Source of the DNA: an uncultured Bacteroides sp.
GTDB taxonomy: Bacteria; Bacteroidota; Bacteroidia; Bacteroidales; Bacteroidaceae
Length of the DNA stretch: 64,000 nt
Reading direction: 5' to 3'
Assembly: GCA_944321495.1 (NCBI GenBank)
Contig: CALULP010000013.1
Span: 91,882 to 155,881, forward strand
The first letter of the stretch is position 1. Each line of letters begins with the position of its first letter. The notes beneath the pieces were generated by a model, which saw nothing but the letters and a program-made list of their open reading frames with translations, did not search any database and was not told the origin of the DNA. A program made the position numbers and the translations under genes. Below are positions 25,817 through 34,392 of the stretch, one piece after another.

Positions 25817-26323
25817 CTATTTTTTTACAATACCCTCCAACGCCATGATGCAAACCACTGTAAGCGCCAGGCTCGTCACCATACGTAACAGCAATGTCCC
25901 GACATGCGCCAGTGAAAAGAACTCTAACGCAAACAGCAGGCTATGATGCACCAGCACACAGGCAACAACATATTTAAAAAACGATGACGCGCCCATCGTC
26001 TGCAAAGAAGGGACCATACTGTCCTGCACATCGCGAGGCTGGAACAACCCTAAAAGTAAAGGGCGTAAAAATGCCAGCAATACCGTCGCAGCCGCATTCA
26101 TGCCCAGCGTATCTGAAAAGACATCAACCGCCAGTCCTAAAAAGAATGCCCACAGCAACAATGCATTACGCGACGTACCCGACTCCAGTTTCAATATCAG
26201 GTAAATATACAAAAAAGGAGTGGCATAGCCTGCTATATGGATATTGTTCAACACCAGCACTTGCAGCAAGAGCAAGCCTGCAAACCATCCCGCCAACTTG
26301 TATATATAACTCATGCTCATCAC
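25817..26323 (-). CDS. mreD: Rod-shape-determining protein MreD
   Basis: A 168-residue, very hydrophobic protein with about five transmembrane helices, an acidic KLESGTS loop and DVFSDTLGMNAAATVLLAFLRP. Low similarity is normal for MreD; identification rests on topology, size and position between mreC (4-bp overlap) and mrdA. Confidence 0.87.
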   Translation of the reverse strand: MMSMSYIYKLAGWFAGLLLLQVLVLNNIHIAGYATPFLYIYLILKLESGTSRNALLLWAFFLGLAVDVFSDTLGMNAAATVLLAFLRPLLLGLFQPRDVQDSMVPSLQTMGASSFFKYVVACVLVHHSLLFALEFFSLAHVGTLLLRMVTSLALTVVCIMALEGIVKK

Positions 26324-27156
26324 TCAGCCTCCTCCAATGTCCTTTGTTCGTCCTGGCCAGCACGCGCCACGACACGCACTTGCGAGACTTTACCAAAATC
26401 GGTGGCCAATTTAACCTTGACCCGATACGACAACCCGTCGTGCGAATCGGTCATTTCTTCCACGACACCCACCATGACTCCTTCCGGAAATACCGCAGAA
26501 TAGCCACTGGTCACCACCGTATCGCCCACATTAAACTCCGCATGACGGGGCAAATCTTTCAAATAAGCATATTGCGAGTCTGCCCCCTCCCAGCGCAAAT
26601 AACCGAAATACCCGCTGCCCGCAATCTTACAGCTTAAATTCGATTTACTATTCAGCAACGATATTACCAACGAATAATGGGGAGAAGTCTTATAAACTAT
26701 CCCCACTACCCCGTTAGCATCCACCACGCCCATTTCCGGACGTATGCTATCTGCACTTCCGCGGTCCAAAGTCAGGTAATTATCCACCCGGTTTAAAGAA
26801 TTCTTGATGACATTCGCCCGGTAAATCCGATACTTGTCCGAAGCAACCCCTTCCAAACTATGCAAAGAGAGGGAATCCATGCCACGCTCGGCAAGTTCTT
26901 CTTCCAGCGCCTCAATCCGTTGCTCCAGCCAGACATTACGGTCCAGCAAATCCTCATTGACCGTTTTCAAGTGGAAATAAGAGCCGATGCCACCTGCCGC
27001 TTTATAAATTGCCCCGACTGCACCGTTGGCAGAAGTGAAGAACACACTCTGCTGATAACGGTTAAAACGGAACAATAAAACAAAACTGGCTACCTCCAAC
27101 AAAAGAAAGAGGAACCAGTAATTGTATTTCCAAAGAAAGTTCAGCAGATTTCGCAT
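26320..27156 (-). CDS. mreC: Rod-shape-determining protein MreC
   Basis: 278 residues from the ATG at 27156 (a GTG two codons upstream is possible). One N-terminal membrane anchor (about 10-28) is followed by a coiled coil (about 60-90) and two beta-barrel domains with DNGVVG-like (VVDANGVVGIVYKTS) and FNVGDTVVTSGYSAVFPEGVMVG motifs. MreC links the cytoplasmic MreB filament to PBP2 in the periplasm. Its stop overlaps the mreD start by 4 bp. Confidence 0.94.
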   Translation of the reverse strand: MRNLLNFLWKYNYWFLFLLLEVASFVLLFRFNRYQQSVFFTSANGAVGAIYKAAGGIGSYFHLKTVNEDLLDRNVWLEQRIEALEEELAERGMDSLSLHSLEGVASDKYRIYRANVIKNSLNRVDNYLTLDRGSADSIRPEMGVVDANGVVGIVYKTSPHYSLVISLLNSKSNLSCKIAGSGYFGYLRWEGADSQYAYLKDLPRHAEFNVGDTVVTSGYSAVFPEGVMVGVVEEMTDSHDGLSYRVKVKLATDFGKVSQVRVVARAGQDEQRTLEEAE

Positions 27157-27192
27157 AAGCACAACGGCAACTAAGGGTTTACGACCAACACG

Positions 27193-28215
27193 TTACCGCA
27201 TCAGGAACGAAAAGCGCTCTACATTCTTCAATGCAATACCCGTACCTTTTGCAACTGCCAGCAAAGGATCTTCGGCAATGTGGAAAGGTATGTTGATTTT
27301 ATCGGTCAAGCGTTTGTCCAAACCGCGAAGCAATGCGCCGCCACCGGCCAGATATATACCATTGTGGACAATATCGGCATACAGTTCGGGAGGCGTATTC
27401 TCCAAAGCATTCAAAATTGCCGTTTCAATGCGCGAAATGGACTTATCCAAGCAATGCGCCACTTCCTGATAGCATACAGGCACTTCCATAGGCAACGCCG
27501 TAATGCGGTTGGGGCCATGTACTATGTAGTCATCAGGCGCATCCTCACCCAAGTCGGTCAAAGCAGCCCCGACATTGATTTTGATACGCTCTGCCATACG
27601 TTCACTGATACGCACATTATGCTGACGGCTCATATACTCCTGGATATCCGCAGTAAGGTCGTCACCTGCCGTCTTGATGGAATTGTTCGATACAATCCCG
27701 CCCAACGATATCACGGCGATTTCAGTCGTACCGCCACCTATATCCACAATCATATTGCCTTCGGGCGCTTCCACATCGATACCTATACCAATGGCAGCAG
27801 CCATCGGCTCAAAAATCAGATAGACGTCACGCCCGCCTGCATGTTCTGCAGAGTCACGCACGGCACGGAGTTCTACTTCAGTACTGCCCGAAGGCACCCC
27901 TATCACCATGCGGAGCGAGGGGGTGAAAAGACGACGCCGGCTGTTCACTTTTTTTATAAGCCCGCGAATCATCTGCTCGCAGGCATAAAAGTCGGCAATC
28001 ACGCCATCACGCAACGGGCGGATAGTACGGATGTTCTCATGCGTCTTGCCATCCATCATCTTGGCTGTTTCGCCCACGGCTATCATTTTATCGGTCCGAC
28101 GATCCAGCGCAACCACCGAAGGTTCATTAACCATAATCTTCCCGTTGGTCGTGATAATGGTATTGGCGGTGCCCAAGTCCATCGCTATTTCTTGAGTAAA
28201 AGAGAATAAACCCAT
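27193..28215 (-). CDS. mreB: Rod-shape-determining protein MreB (actin-like)
   Basis: A 340-residue actin-family ATPase with phosphate-1 motif DLGTANTIITTNG, phosphate-2 motif VDIGGGTTEIAVISLGG and adenosine motif LAGGGALLRGLD. It forms membrane-bound filaments that guide cell-wall synthesis. First of five consecutive cell-shape genes on the minus strand, downstream of purH. Confidence 0.97.
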   Translation of the reverse strand: MGLFSFTQEIAMDLGTANTIITTNGKIMVNEPSVVALDRRTDKMIAVGETAKMMDGKTHENIRTIRPLRDGVIADFYACEQMIRGLIKKVNSRRRLFTPSLRMVIGVPSGSTEVELRAVRDSAEHAGGRDVYLIFEPMAAAIGIGIDVEAPEGNMIVDIGGGTTEIAVISLGGIVSNNSIKTAGDDLTADIQEYMSRQHNVRISERMAERIKINVGAALTDLGEDAPDDYIVHGPNRITALPMEVPVCYQEVAHCLDKSISRIETAILNALENTPPELYADIVHNGIYLAGGGALLRGLDKRLTDKINIPFHIAEDPLLAVAKGTGIALKNVERFSFLMR

Positions 28216-28223
28216 CTTTTTAA

Positions 28224-28371
28224 ACGAAGAATGAAGAAATTAAAAATGAAGAATAAGCTTAATGAAGAATAAGAAATCAACAGAATGAAGAATAAAGGAT
28301 GGAAAACAGAAAAAATCGGCAGTTCCAATTCTCAATTCATCATCCTTGATTCTTCATTCTTCATTTATTAT
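28224..28371. repeat. AATGAAGAAT inverted-arm repeat, copy B, purH-mreB spacer
   Basis: Several AATGAAGAA(T) words occupy 28226-28285, and ATTCTTCATT occurs twice at 28349-28365, so the whole 155-bp spacer can fold back on itself. It belongs to the same family as the copies at 7140-7203 and 37304-37370 but has a longer, diverged centre. Confidence 0.7.
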
Positions 28372-29894
28372 TAATGTTTAAAGTGACGGAAACCGGTGGT
28401 TACCATAGCAATGCCATGCTCATTGCAATAGTCGAACGACAACTGGTCCTTAATGCTTCCGCCCGGTTGTATAACCGCCGTGACGCCCTCGTTACCTGCT
28501 ATCTCCACACAATCGGGGAAGGGGAAGAAAGCATCACTTGCCATGACAGCACCGTGCAGGTCAAAGCCGAAGCTCTTTGCTTTCTCAATGGCTTGCTTCA
28601 AAGCATCCACACGGCTGGTCTGCCCTACTCCGCTTGCCAACAATTGTTTTCCCTTTGCCAGCACAATAGAGTTCGACTTGGAATTTTTCACAATCTTATT
28701 GGCAAACAACATATCTTCCACCTCCTGCGGAGTGGCAAGTTTGTCGGTCACCGGTTTCAAGTCTTCGGGAGTTTCTATCTTAAGGTCGCGGTCTTGAACC
28801 AGCACGCCGTTCAGCAACGAGCGGAATTGTTTTTTGGGAAGAGCACAAGGCTTGCGCACCAAAATAATGCGGTTTTTCTTCTGTCCCAATACTTCAAGGG
28901 CATCGACGTCATAATCAGGGGCAATGATTACTTCAAAGAAAATCTTATTGATTTCCTCGGCCGTTTCTTTGTCTACCGTGCGGTTAGCCACCAACACGCC
29001 CCCGAAAGCCGAAACCGGGTCACCTGCCAAAGCGTCCTTCCAAGCCTCAAGCAAGGTGGGGCGCGAAGCCAAGCCGCAAGCATTGTTATGCTTCAATATG
29101 GCGAAGGTCGTTTCTTCAAATTCGTCAATCAGGTCAACCGCCGCATTGATGTCAAGCAAGTTGTTATACGAAATTTCCTTGCCATGAATCTGGTCGAACA
29201 TCGCCTCCAGATTGCCATAGAAATAGCCTTTCTGATGGGGATTCTCGCCATAGCGCAATTTCTTCTGATTGTTGGCAGAACAACGGAAAGCGCTTCCTTC
29301 TTCACCGTCGAAGTAATTGAAAATGGCCGAATCGTAATGGGAAGAAACCGCAAAGGCTTCTTTCGCCAGCCAACGGCGTTCTTCGAGTGTCGTGGTTGCT
29401 CCATGCTCCGTCAACATCTCACGGAAAGGCTGGTATTGAGCCTGCGAAGCAATAATCACCACATCGTTGTAGTTTTTGGCAGCGGCACGGATGAGCGAAA
29501 TGCCGCCTATATCGATTTTCTCAATAATGTCCGCTTCACAAGCGCCGCTTGCCACCGTAGCCTCAAAAGGATACAGGTCGACAATAACGAGGTCTATTTC
29601 CGGGATGCCGTATTTCTCAATCTGCTGAATGTCCTGCTCCAGCCCGCGGCGGCACAAGATGCCCCCGAATACTTTAGGATGCAAGGTCTTCACCCGGCCG
29701 CCCAAAATGGAAGGGTAAGTAGTGAGGTCCTCTACTGCCTGGCAAGGATAACCCAATGACTCGATAAACTGGCGCGTGCCGCCTGTTGAAAGGAATTGTA
29801 CACCTTCTTCATGCAACTTCGTGATGATTTCGTTCAAACCCTCTTTATGGTAAACAGAAACCAGCGCCGTCTTTATTCTTTTAGCTTCTGACAT
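28371..29894 (-). CDS. purH: Bifunctional AICAR transformylase / IMP cyclohydrolase
   Basis: The 507-residue enzyme performs the last two steps of IMP synthesis. The N-terminal MGS-like cyclohydrolase domain (about 1-195) starts KTALVSVYHKEGL and has STGGT. The transformylase domain has RYGENPHQKG, LKHNNACG, DPVSAFGG and the C-terminal SDAFFPFPDCVEIAGNEGVTAVIQPGGS with catalytic Lys/His region. A good -7 element embedded in a 16-bp palindrome lies upstream at 29929-29944. Confidence 0.97.
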   Translation of the reverse strand: MSEAKRIKTALVSVYHKEGLNEIITKLHEEGVQFLSTGGTRQFIESLGYPCQAVEDLTTYPSILGGRVKTLHPKVFGGILCRRGLEQDIQQIEKYGIPEIDLVIVDLYPFEATVASGACEADIIEKIDIGGISLIRAAAKNYNDVVIIASQAQYQPFREMLTEHGATTTLEERRWLAKEAFAVSSHYDSAIFNYFDGEEGSAFRCSANNQKKLRYGENPHQKGYFYGNLEAMFDQIHGKEISYNNLLDINAAVDLIDEFEETTFAILKHNNACGLASRPTLLEAWKDALAGDPVSAFGGVLVANRTVDKETAEEINKIFFEVIIAPDYDVDALEVLGQKKNRIILVRKPCALPKKQFRSLLNGVLVQDRDLKIETPEDLKPVTDKLATPQEVEDMLFANKIVKNSKSNSIVLAKGKQLLASGVGQTSRVDALKQAIEKAKSFGFDLHGAVMASDAFFPFPDCVEIAGNEGVTAVIQPGGSIKDQLSFDYCNEHGIAMVTTGFRHFKH

Positions 29895-29928
29895 AATGTT
29901 TTTTGAATTAAAAAGTACGCGTAAAATT

Positions 29929-29944
29929 TAACTTTGCAAAGTTA
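29929..29944 (-). promoter_or_regulatory. purH: purH promoter -7 element inside a 16-bp palindrome
   Basis: TAACTTTGCAAAGTTA is a perfect palindrome; its minus-strand right half reads TAACTTTG, a perfect -7 element 42 bp upstream of purH. The symmetry could make it a repressor operator or simply two back-to-back -7 elements. Confidence 0.6.
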
Positions 29945-30155
29945 CGAATTTATATGGGAATATAGCCACTATGAAAGTTTAAAAAAACATGAATGGGAGC
30001 AATCCGGCAAAGCCCCCTGTCTTCCGGTGCAAAGCTGTGTCCGTCCAGCATCCTTTGCCGCCACCCCGAGGAGGAATCATCGTATATGATTCCGGGAATC
30101 ATCGTACATGATTCTAGGAATCATCGTGCATGATTCTCAATCGAAGTAGCGCTTC
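29945..30155. other. Spacer between purH promoter and M13 peptidase terminator
   Basis: This stretch holds the 22-bp array at 30073-30138; between 29960 and 30070 I see neither a gene nor a clear structure. Confidence 0.6.
30073..30138. repeat. 22-bp tandem array, 3 units, purH-M13 peptidase spacer
   Basis: Three 22-bp units (30073-30094, 30095-30116, 30117-30138), each a clean dyad GAATCAT-N5-ATGATTC; only the five-base centre (CGTAT, CGTAC, CGTGC) and the last two bases vary. Confidence 0.92.
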
Positions 30156-30196
30156 GATAAAACAAAAGGCCCCTGCACGCCAATCCGTGCAGGGAC
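30156..30196 (-). terminator. Intrinsic terminator of the M13 peptidase gene
   Basis: CCCTGCACG (30171-30179) and CGTGCAGGG (30186-30194) form a stem; on the minus strand it is followed by CCTTTTGTTTT. Confidence 0.85.
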
Positions 30197-30227
30197 CTCT
30201 ATCTATCAAAATAATGACAAAGCCATT

Positions 30228-32258
30228 TTACCAGATGGATACCCGCTCAGCCTTCGGCAAGAACATCGGGTCTTTCTCGGTGATATTGAAGGCTTCATAC
30301 CAGGCATCGATTTGGGGCAACGCACCGTTTACACGCCATTCGCCCAGCGAGTGTACATCCATCTTCGTCAGGTAAAGCACATATTCGGGACGCACATTGT
30401 TGGCCCAGACACCTGCGTATGCCAAGAAGAAGCGCTGTTCGGGAGTCAATCCGTCTACCACAGGCAACGGATTCTGCGACGTGGCTTTCTTAAAGGCTTG
30501 GTAAGATACCTGCAGGCCACCGTAGTCGGCAATGTTCTCACCCAGCGTCTGCTTGCCATTGGCATGTACGCCCGGGGCCACCTGGATGCTGTCGAAGAAG
30601 TTCACCATCACTTGGGCACGTTCGTTGAAACGCTCGGCATCTTCAGCCGTCCACCAGTCGGTCAGATTGCCTTCCTTGTCGTACTGGCGGCCCTGGTCGT
30701 CAAATCCGTGGGTCATTTCGTGGCCGATTACCACACCGATGGCACCGTAGTTGAAGGCATCATCGGCATTCATGTCGAAGAATGGCGGTTGCAGGATGCC
30801 GGCAGGGAAGCAGATTTCATTGGTCGTGGGGTTATAGTAAGCGTTCACCGTCTGCGGGGTCATGTGCCACTCCTCCTTATCCACGGGCTTTCCGGCCTTG
30901 GCCATATTCTCGTCGCTGGCCCACACAGTGGCGCGCTCGATGTTGGCATAGTAAGAGTCGTTCTTGATTTCCAGCGCGCTGTAGTCTTTCCACTTGTCGG
31001 GATAGCCTATCTTGACGTGGAAGGCTGCCAGTTTCTCCAGAGCCTTGGCCTTGGTTTCGTCGCTCATCCACTCCAGATTCTTGATGCGTTCGCCCAAGGC
31101 ATCCTGCAGGTTCTTTACGAGGCCTACCATACGTTCCTTAGCGGCGGCGGGGAAGTATTTCTCCACATACATCTGGCCTACAGCTTCGCCCAACACGCTG
31201 CTGGTGACAGAAACGGCACATTTCCAACGGGGTTGCATCTCCTGTGCCCCGCTCATGGTGCGGCTATAGAAGTCGAAGTTCTGCTCCACAATGTCATCGC
31301 TCAAGAAAGAGGCAGCGCGGTCAATGAGTTTCCATTGCAGGTAGAGCACTTGCTGGTCTACAGGCAAGGTATCCAGTATCTTGGCTGCAGCAGTCAAGGC
31401 TTCGGGTTGCTGCACAATCATTTCCTGGACATCTTTCAAACCAAGGTTGATGAGGTAAGCATCCCAGTTGAAAGTAGGCGTCTGCTTGCGCACGTCATCC
31501 ATTGTCATCTTGTTGTAATTGGCTTGCGGGTCGCGCAGCTCGACCATGCTGCGGAAAGCTTCAGCCAGGCGGGTTTCCACATCCATCACAATGTCGCGTG
31601 TCTTCTGTGCGGTAGCCTCATCGAAGCCCGCCAATTGAAGCATCTTCACCACATGTACCTTAAAGGCCTCACGGATTTTAACCGTAGCCTCCTCTTGGGA
31701 TAGGTAGTAGTCACGTTCACCCATAGACAATCCGGCTTGCCCGGTATAGACAGCATTCATCGAGCTGTTCTTTTGGTCGGCGCCCACACCGGTTCCCAGA
31801 TAGCTGGTAATGCCGCGGCGCTCCAGCGAGCCGAGCAGGGCGTAAACATCCTTCTTGTCTTTCAATGCGGCAATTTCTTCCAACTCTGCCTTGATGGGGG
31901 CTATGCCGTCTTGATTCAGTTTCACGCTGTCCATGGCAATTTTGTAGAGGTCGCCCACTTTCTGTGCCACACTCCCGGCCTCATGCTGTTGGGCAGCCAG
32001 TTCTTCAATAAGTCCCTGCATCTGCTTGCGGTTTTCCTCAGCCAAAATGGTGAAAGAGCCGTATTGCGGATATTCAGCCGTGAGCGGATGATTCTTCATC
32101 CAGCCGCCGCAGGCGTATTGATAGAAATCGGTACCCGGCAATGCCGTGGTGTCAAGATTGGCAAAATCGATGCCGATGGTCTGGCCCGTCTTGCCGCCGT
32201 TGCAGCTCGCAGCCATCAGGCAAAGGGCAGCAACAGGAAAATAAAGTTTCAAGTTCAT
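30228..32258 (-). CDS. M13-family zinc metallopeptidase lipoprotein (neprilysin/PepO-like)
   Basis: The 676-residue protein has a lipoprotein signal (AASC, Cys19). The zinc site HExxH appears as HEMTH in VIGHEMTHGFDDQGRQYD; the downstream GENIADYGGLQVSY supplies the third ligand Glu. NAYYNPTTNEICFPAGILQPPFF is the M13 substrate-site block and the C-terminus ends in the family-typical SIW. It should cleave oligopeptides at the periplasmic or surface face. It is probably monocistronic, with a strong terminator. Confidence 0.94.
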   Translation of the reverse strand: MNLKLYFPVAALCLMAASCNGGKTGQTIGIDFANLDTTALPGTDFYQYACGGWMKNHPLTAEYPQYGSFTILAEENRKQMQGLIEELAAQQHEAGSVAQKVGDLYKIAMDSVKLNQDGIAPIKAELEEIAALKDKKDVYALLGSLERRGITSYLGTGVGADQKNSSMNAVYTGQAGLSMGERDYYLSQEEATVKIREAFKVHVVKMLQLAGFDEATAQKTRDIVMDVETRLAEAFRSMVELRDPQANYNKMTMDDVRKQTPTFNWDAYLINLGLKDVQEMIVQQPEALTAAAKILDTLPVDQQVLYLQWKLIDRAASFLSDDIVEQNFDFYSRTMSGAQEMQPRWKCAVSVTSSVLGEAVGQMYVEKYFPAAAKERMVGLVKNLQDALGERIKNLEWMSDETKAKALEKLAAFHVKIGYPDKWKDYSALEIKNDSYYANIERATVWASDENMAKAGKPVDKEEWHMTPQTVNAYYNPTTNEICFPAGILQPPFFDMNADDAFNYGAIGVVIGHEMTHGFDDQGRQYDKEGNLTDWWTAEDAERFNERAQVMVNFFDSIQVAPGVHANGKQTLGENIADYGGLQVSYQAFKKATSQNPLPVVDGLTPEQRFFLAYAGVWANNVRPEYVLYLTKMDVHSLGEWRVNGALPQIDAWYEAFNITEKDPMFLPKAERVSIW

Positions 32259-32325
32259 AATGATAATGTATTAAAAGTAAACAAATCTTCAATGCATGGC
32301 CACAGGCCTTGTCGCGCACGCCTTC

Positions 32326-34299
32326 TTAGGCGCCTTTGGCTTGTTCAAGCTCCGTCGAAGCGGCATCCCATTCTTCCATGACCTCATCCAAGCGTGTTTT
32401 GAGTTTCTGGTGTTTCTCGTAAAGAGACATGTCCGAAGCCCCTTCGGGTGTAGCCATCTGCGCTTCCAGAATGGCGATGGCAGACTCTATTTCAGCTATC
32501 TCCGCTTCACTGTCTGCCACGCGGCGTTCCAGTTTTTTCAACCGCTTGTTGCGTTCTTTCTGCTCTTCGTAAGAAAGGCGGGCAGACTTTTCATCTCCCT
32601 TGTCCTTAGCCGAAGCCTTAGACGGCTTACCCTTGTCCTGAAACAGCGCGTCCAGTCGTCCGCCATTGTCCTTTTCCAAAGAATCGGTAGTAAGGTTCTT
32701 GCTGCGCAAAAAGTCGTAAATGCCACCCAAATGCTCTTTTACCAGTCCGCCCCCAAACTCATAAACCTTAGTCGCCAGCCCGTCGAGAAAATCACGGTCG
32801 TGGCTCACCAAAATTACCGTGCCGTCAAAATCGCGGATAGCGTCCTTCAGCACGTCCTTCGAGCGCATGTCCAAGTGGTTGGTAGGCTCGTCGAGGATAA
32901 GGAAGTTCACCGGCTCGAGCAACAGCTTAATCATGGCCAGGCGCGTACGCTCGCCTCCACTCAGCACACGAACTTTTTTCTCCGATGCCTCGCCGCCAAA
33001 CATGAAGGCGCCAAGAATGTCGCGTATGCGGGTACGGATGTCACCCACAGCCACCCGGTCGATGGTGTCGAACACCGTCAGGTTCTCATCCAACAGCTGT
33101 GCCTGGTTCTGTGCGAAGTAACCTATCTGCACATTGTGCCCCAAAGTGAGGCGGCCGGTATAATCCGCAATCTCGCCCATGATGCACTTCACCAGCGTAG
33201 ACTTTCCCTCGCCGTTCTTACCCACAAACGCCACCTTCTCGCCCCGGTTGATGGTGAGGTTCACGTCGTGAAACACCACATGGTCGCCGTATGCTTTCGC
33301 TACATTTTCGCAAATCACGGGGTAATTGCCGCTCCGGCTGGAGCAGGTAAACTTAAGACGCAAGGCTGAATTGTCCTCCTCGTCCACCTCTATGCGCTCC
33401 AGCTTGGCCAGCTGCTTGATGCGGCTCTGCACCTGCACCGCCTTGGTGGCCTTGTAGCGGAAACGTTCAATAAATGCCTCGGTATCTTCTATCTGTTTCT
33501 GCTGGTTTTCGTAAGCGCGAAGCTGTTGTTCGCGGCGCTCTTTGCGCAGGCGCACAAAGTCGTCATACTTCGCCTTGTAGTCATAAATATGTCCGCAGGA
33601 TATTTCAATGGTCCGCGTGGTAACGTTGTTCAGGAAAGCCCGGTCGTGGCTCACCAGCACCACCGCATTGGCCCGTGTAGCCAGGAACTGCTCCAGCCAC
33701 TGGATACTCTCTATGTCCAAATGATTGGTAGGCTCGTCCAGCAACAGCACATCGGGACGTTGCAACAGCAGCTTCGCCAACTCGATACGCATGCGCCACC
33801 CGCCCGAAAACTCGCTCGTGGGGCGGTCAAAGTCCGCACGTTCAAAACCCAAGCCCTGCAAAGTACGCTCAATCTCCGCCTGATAATTGGTGCCGCCCAT
33901 CATCAGGAACCGGTCGTTCAAATGCGTGAAGCGTTCAATCAGTTTCTGGTAATCGTCACTCTCGTAATCGGTACGCTCAGCCAGCTCCCGGTTGATGCGC
34001 TCGATATCGGCCTGCAACTCATGGATGTGCGCAAAGGCCTGTTCAGCCTCCTGCATCACCGTACGGCTATCGGCCAGCTTCATCACCTGCGGCAGGTAGC
34101 CGATAGTACAATCGCGTGGCACAGAAACCACGCCCTCCGTAGGTTGCTGCAAGCCTGCCAGGATTTTCAACATGGTCGACTTGCCTGCACCATTCTTACC
34201 CACCAACGCAATGCGGTCTTTCTTGTTGATTACATAAGAAACATCTTCAAACAGAGGAGTAGCGTTGAATTCAACTTTGAGTCCTTCTACGGATATCAT
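32326..34299 (-). CDS. ABC-F family ATP-binding protein
   Basis: 657 residues with two ABC cassettes and no membrane part. The first has GKNGAGKST and a degenerate signature FSGGWRMRIELAKLLLQ followed by LLLDEPTNHLD; the second has GKNGEGKST and LSGGERTRLAMIKLLLEP with LILDEPTNHLD. A linker of about 80 residues and a C-terminal coiled coil (about 590-657) resemble Uup/YheS-type members, which act on the ribosome in translation or stalled-ribosome relief. A resistance role cannot be inferred. A perfect -7 element lies 31 bp upstream. Confidence 0.92.
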   Translation of the reverse strand: MISVEGLKVEFNATPLFEDVSYVINKKDRIALVGKNGAGKSTMLKILAGLQQPTEGVVSVPRDCTIGYLPQVMKLADSRTVMQEAEQAFAHIHELQADIERINRELAERTDYESDDYQKLIERFTHLNDRFLMMGGTNYQAEIERTLQGLGFERADFDRPTSEFSGGWRMRIELAKLLLQRPDVLLLDEPTNHLDIESIQWLEQFLATRANAVVLVSHDRAFLNNVTTRTIEISCGHIYDYKAKYDDFVRLRKERREQQLRAYENQQKQIEDTEAFIERFRYKATKAVQVQSRIKQLAKLERIEVDEEDNSALRLKFTCSSRSGNYPVICENVAKAYGDHVVFHDVNLTINRGEKVAFVGKNGEGKSTLVKCIMGEIADYTGRLTLGHNVQIGYFAQNQAQLLDENLTVFDTIDRVAVGDIRTRIRDILGAFMFGGEASEKKVRVLSGGERTRLAMIKLLLEPVNFLILDEPTNHLDMRSKDVLKDAIRDFDGTVILVSHDRDFLDGLATKVYEFGGGLVKEHLGGIYDFLRSKNLTTDSLEKDNGGRLDALFQDKGKPSKASAKDKGDEKSARLSYEEQKERNKRLKKLERRVADSEAEIAEIESAIAILEAQMATPEGASDMSLYEKHQKLKTRLDEVMEEWDAASTELEQAKGA

Positions 34300-34329
34300 A
34301 ATAACAGAGTGCTATAAACTTTGCGGCGG

Positions 34330-34337
34330 CAAAGGTA
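34330..34337 (-). promoter_or_regulatory. -7 element of the ABC-F gene
   Basis: The minus strand reads TACCTTTG, a perfect TAnnTTTG, 31 bp upstream of the start codon. Confidence 0.6.
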
Positions 34338-34392
34338 GCAAATCCGTGCGAAAGAACATCAACCGGGCAGCAACTAATTCATGGGGTACCTC

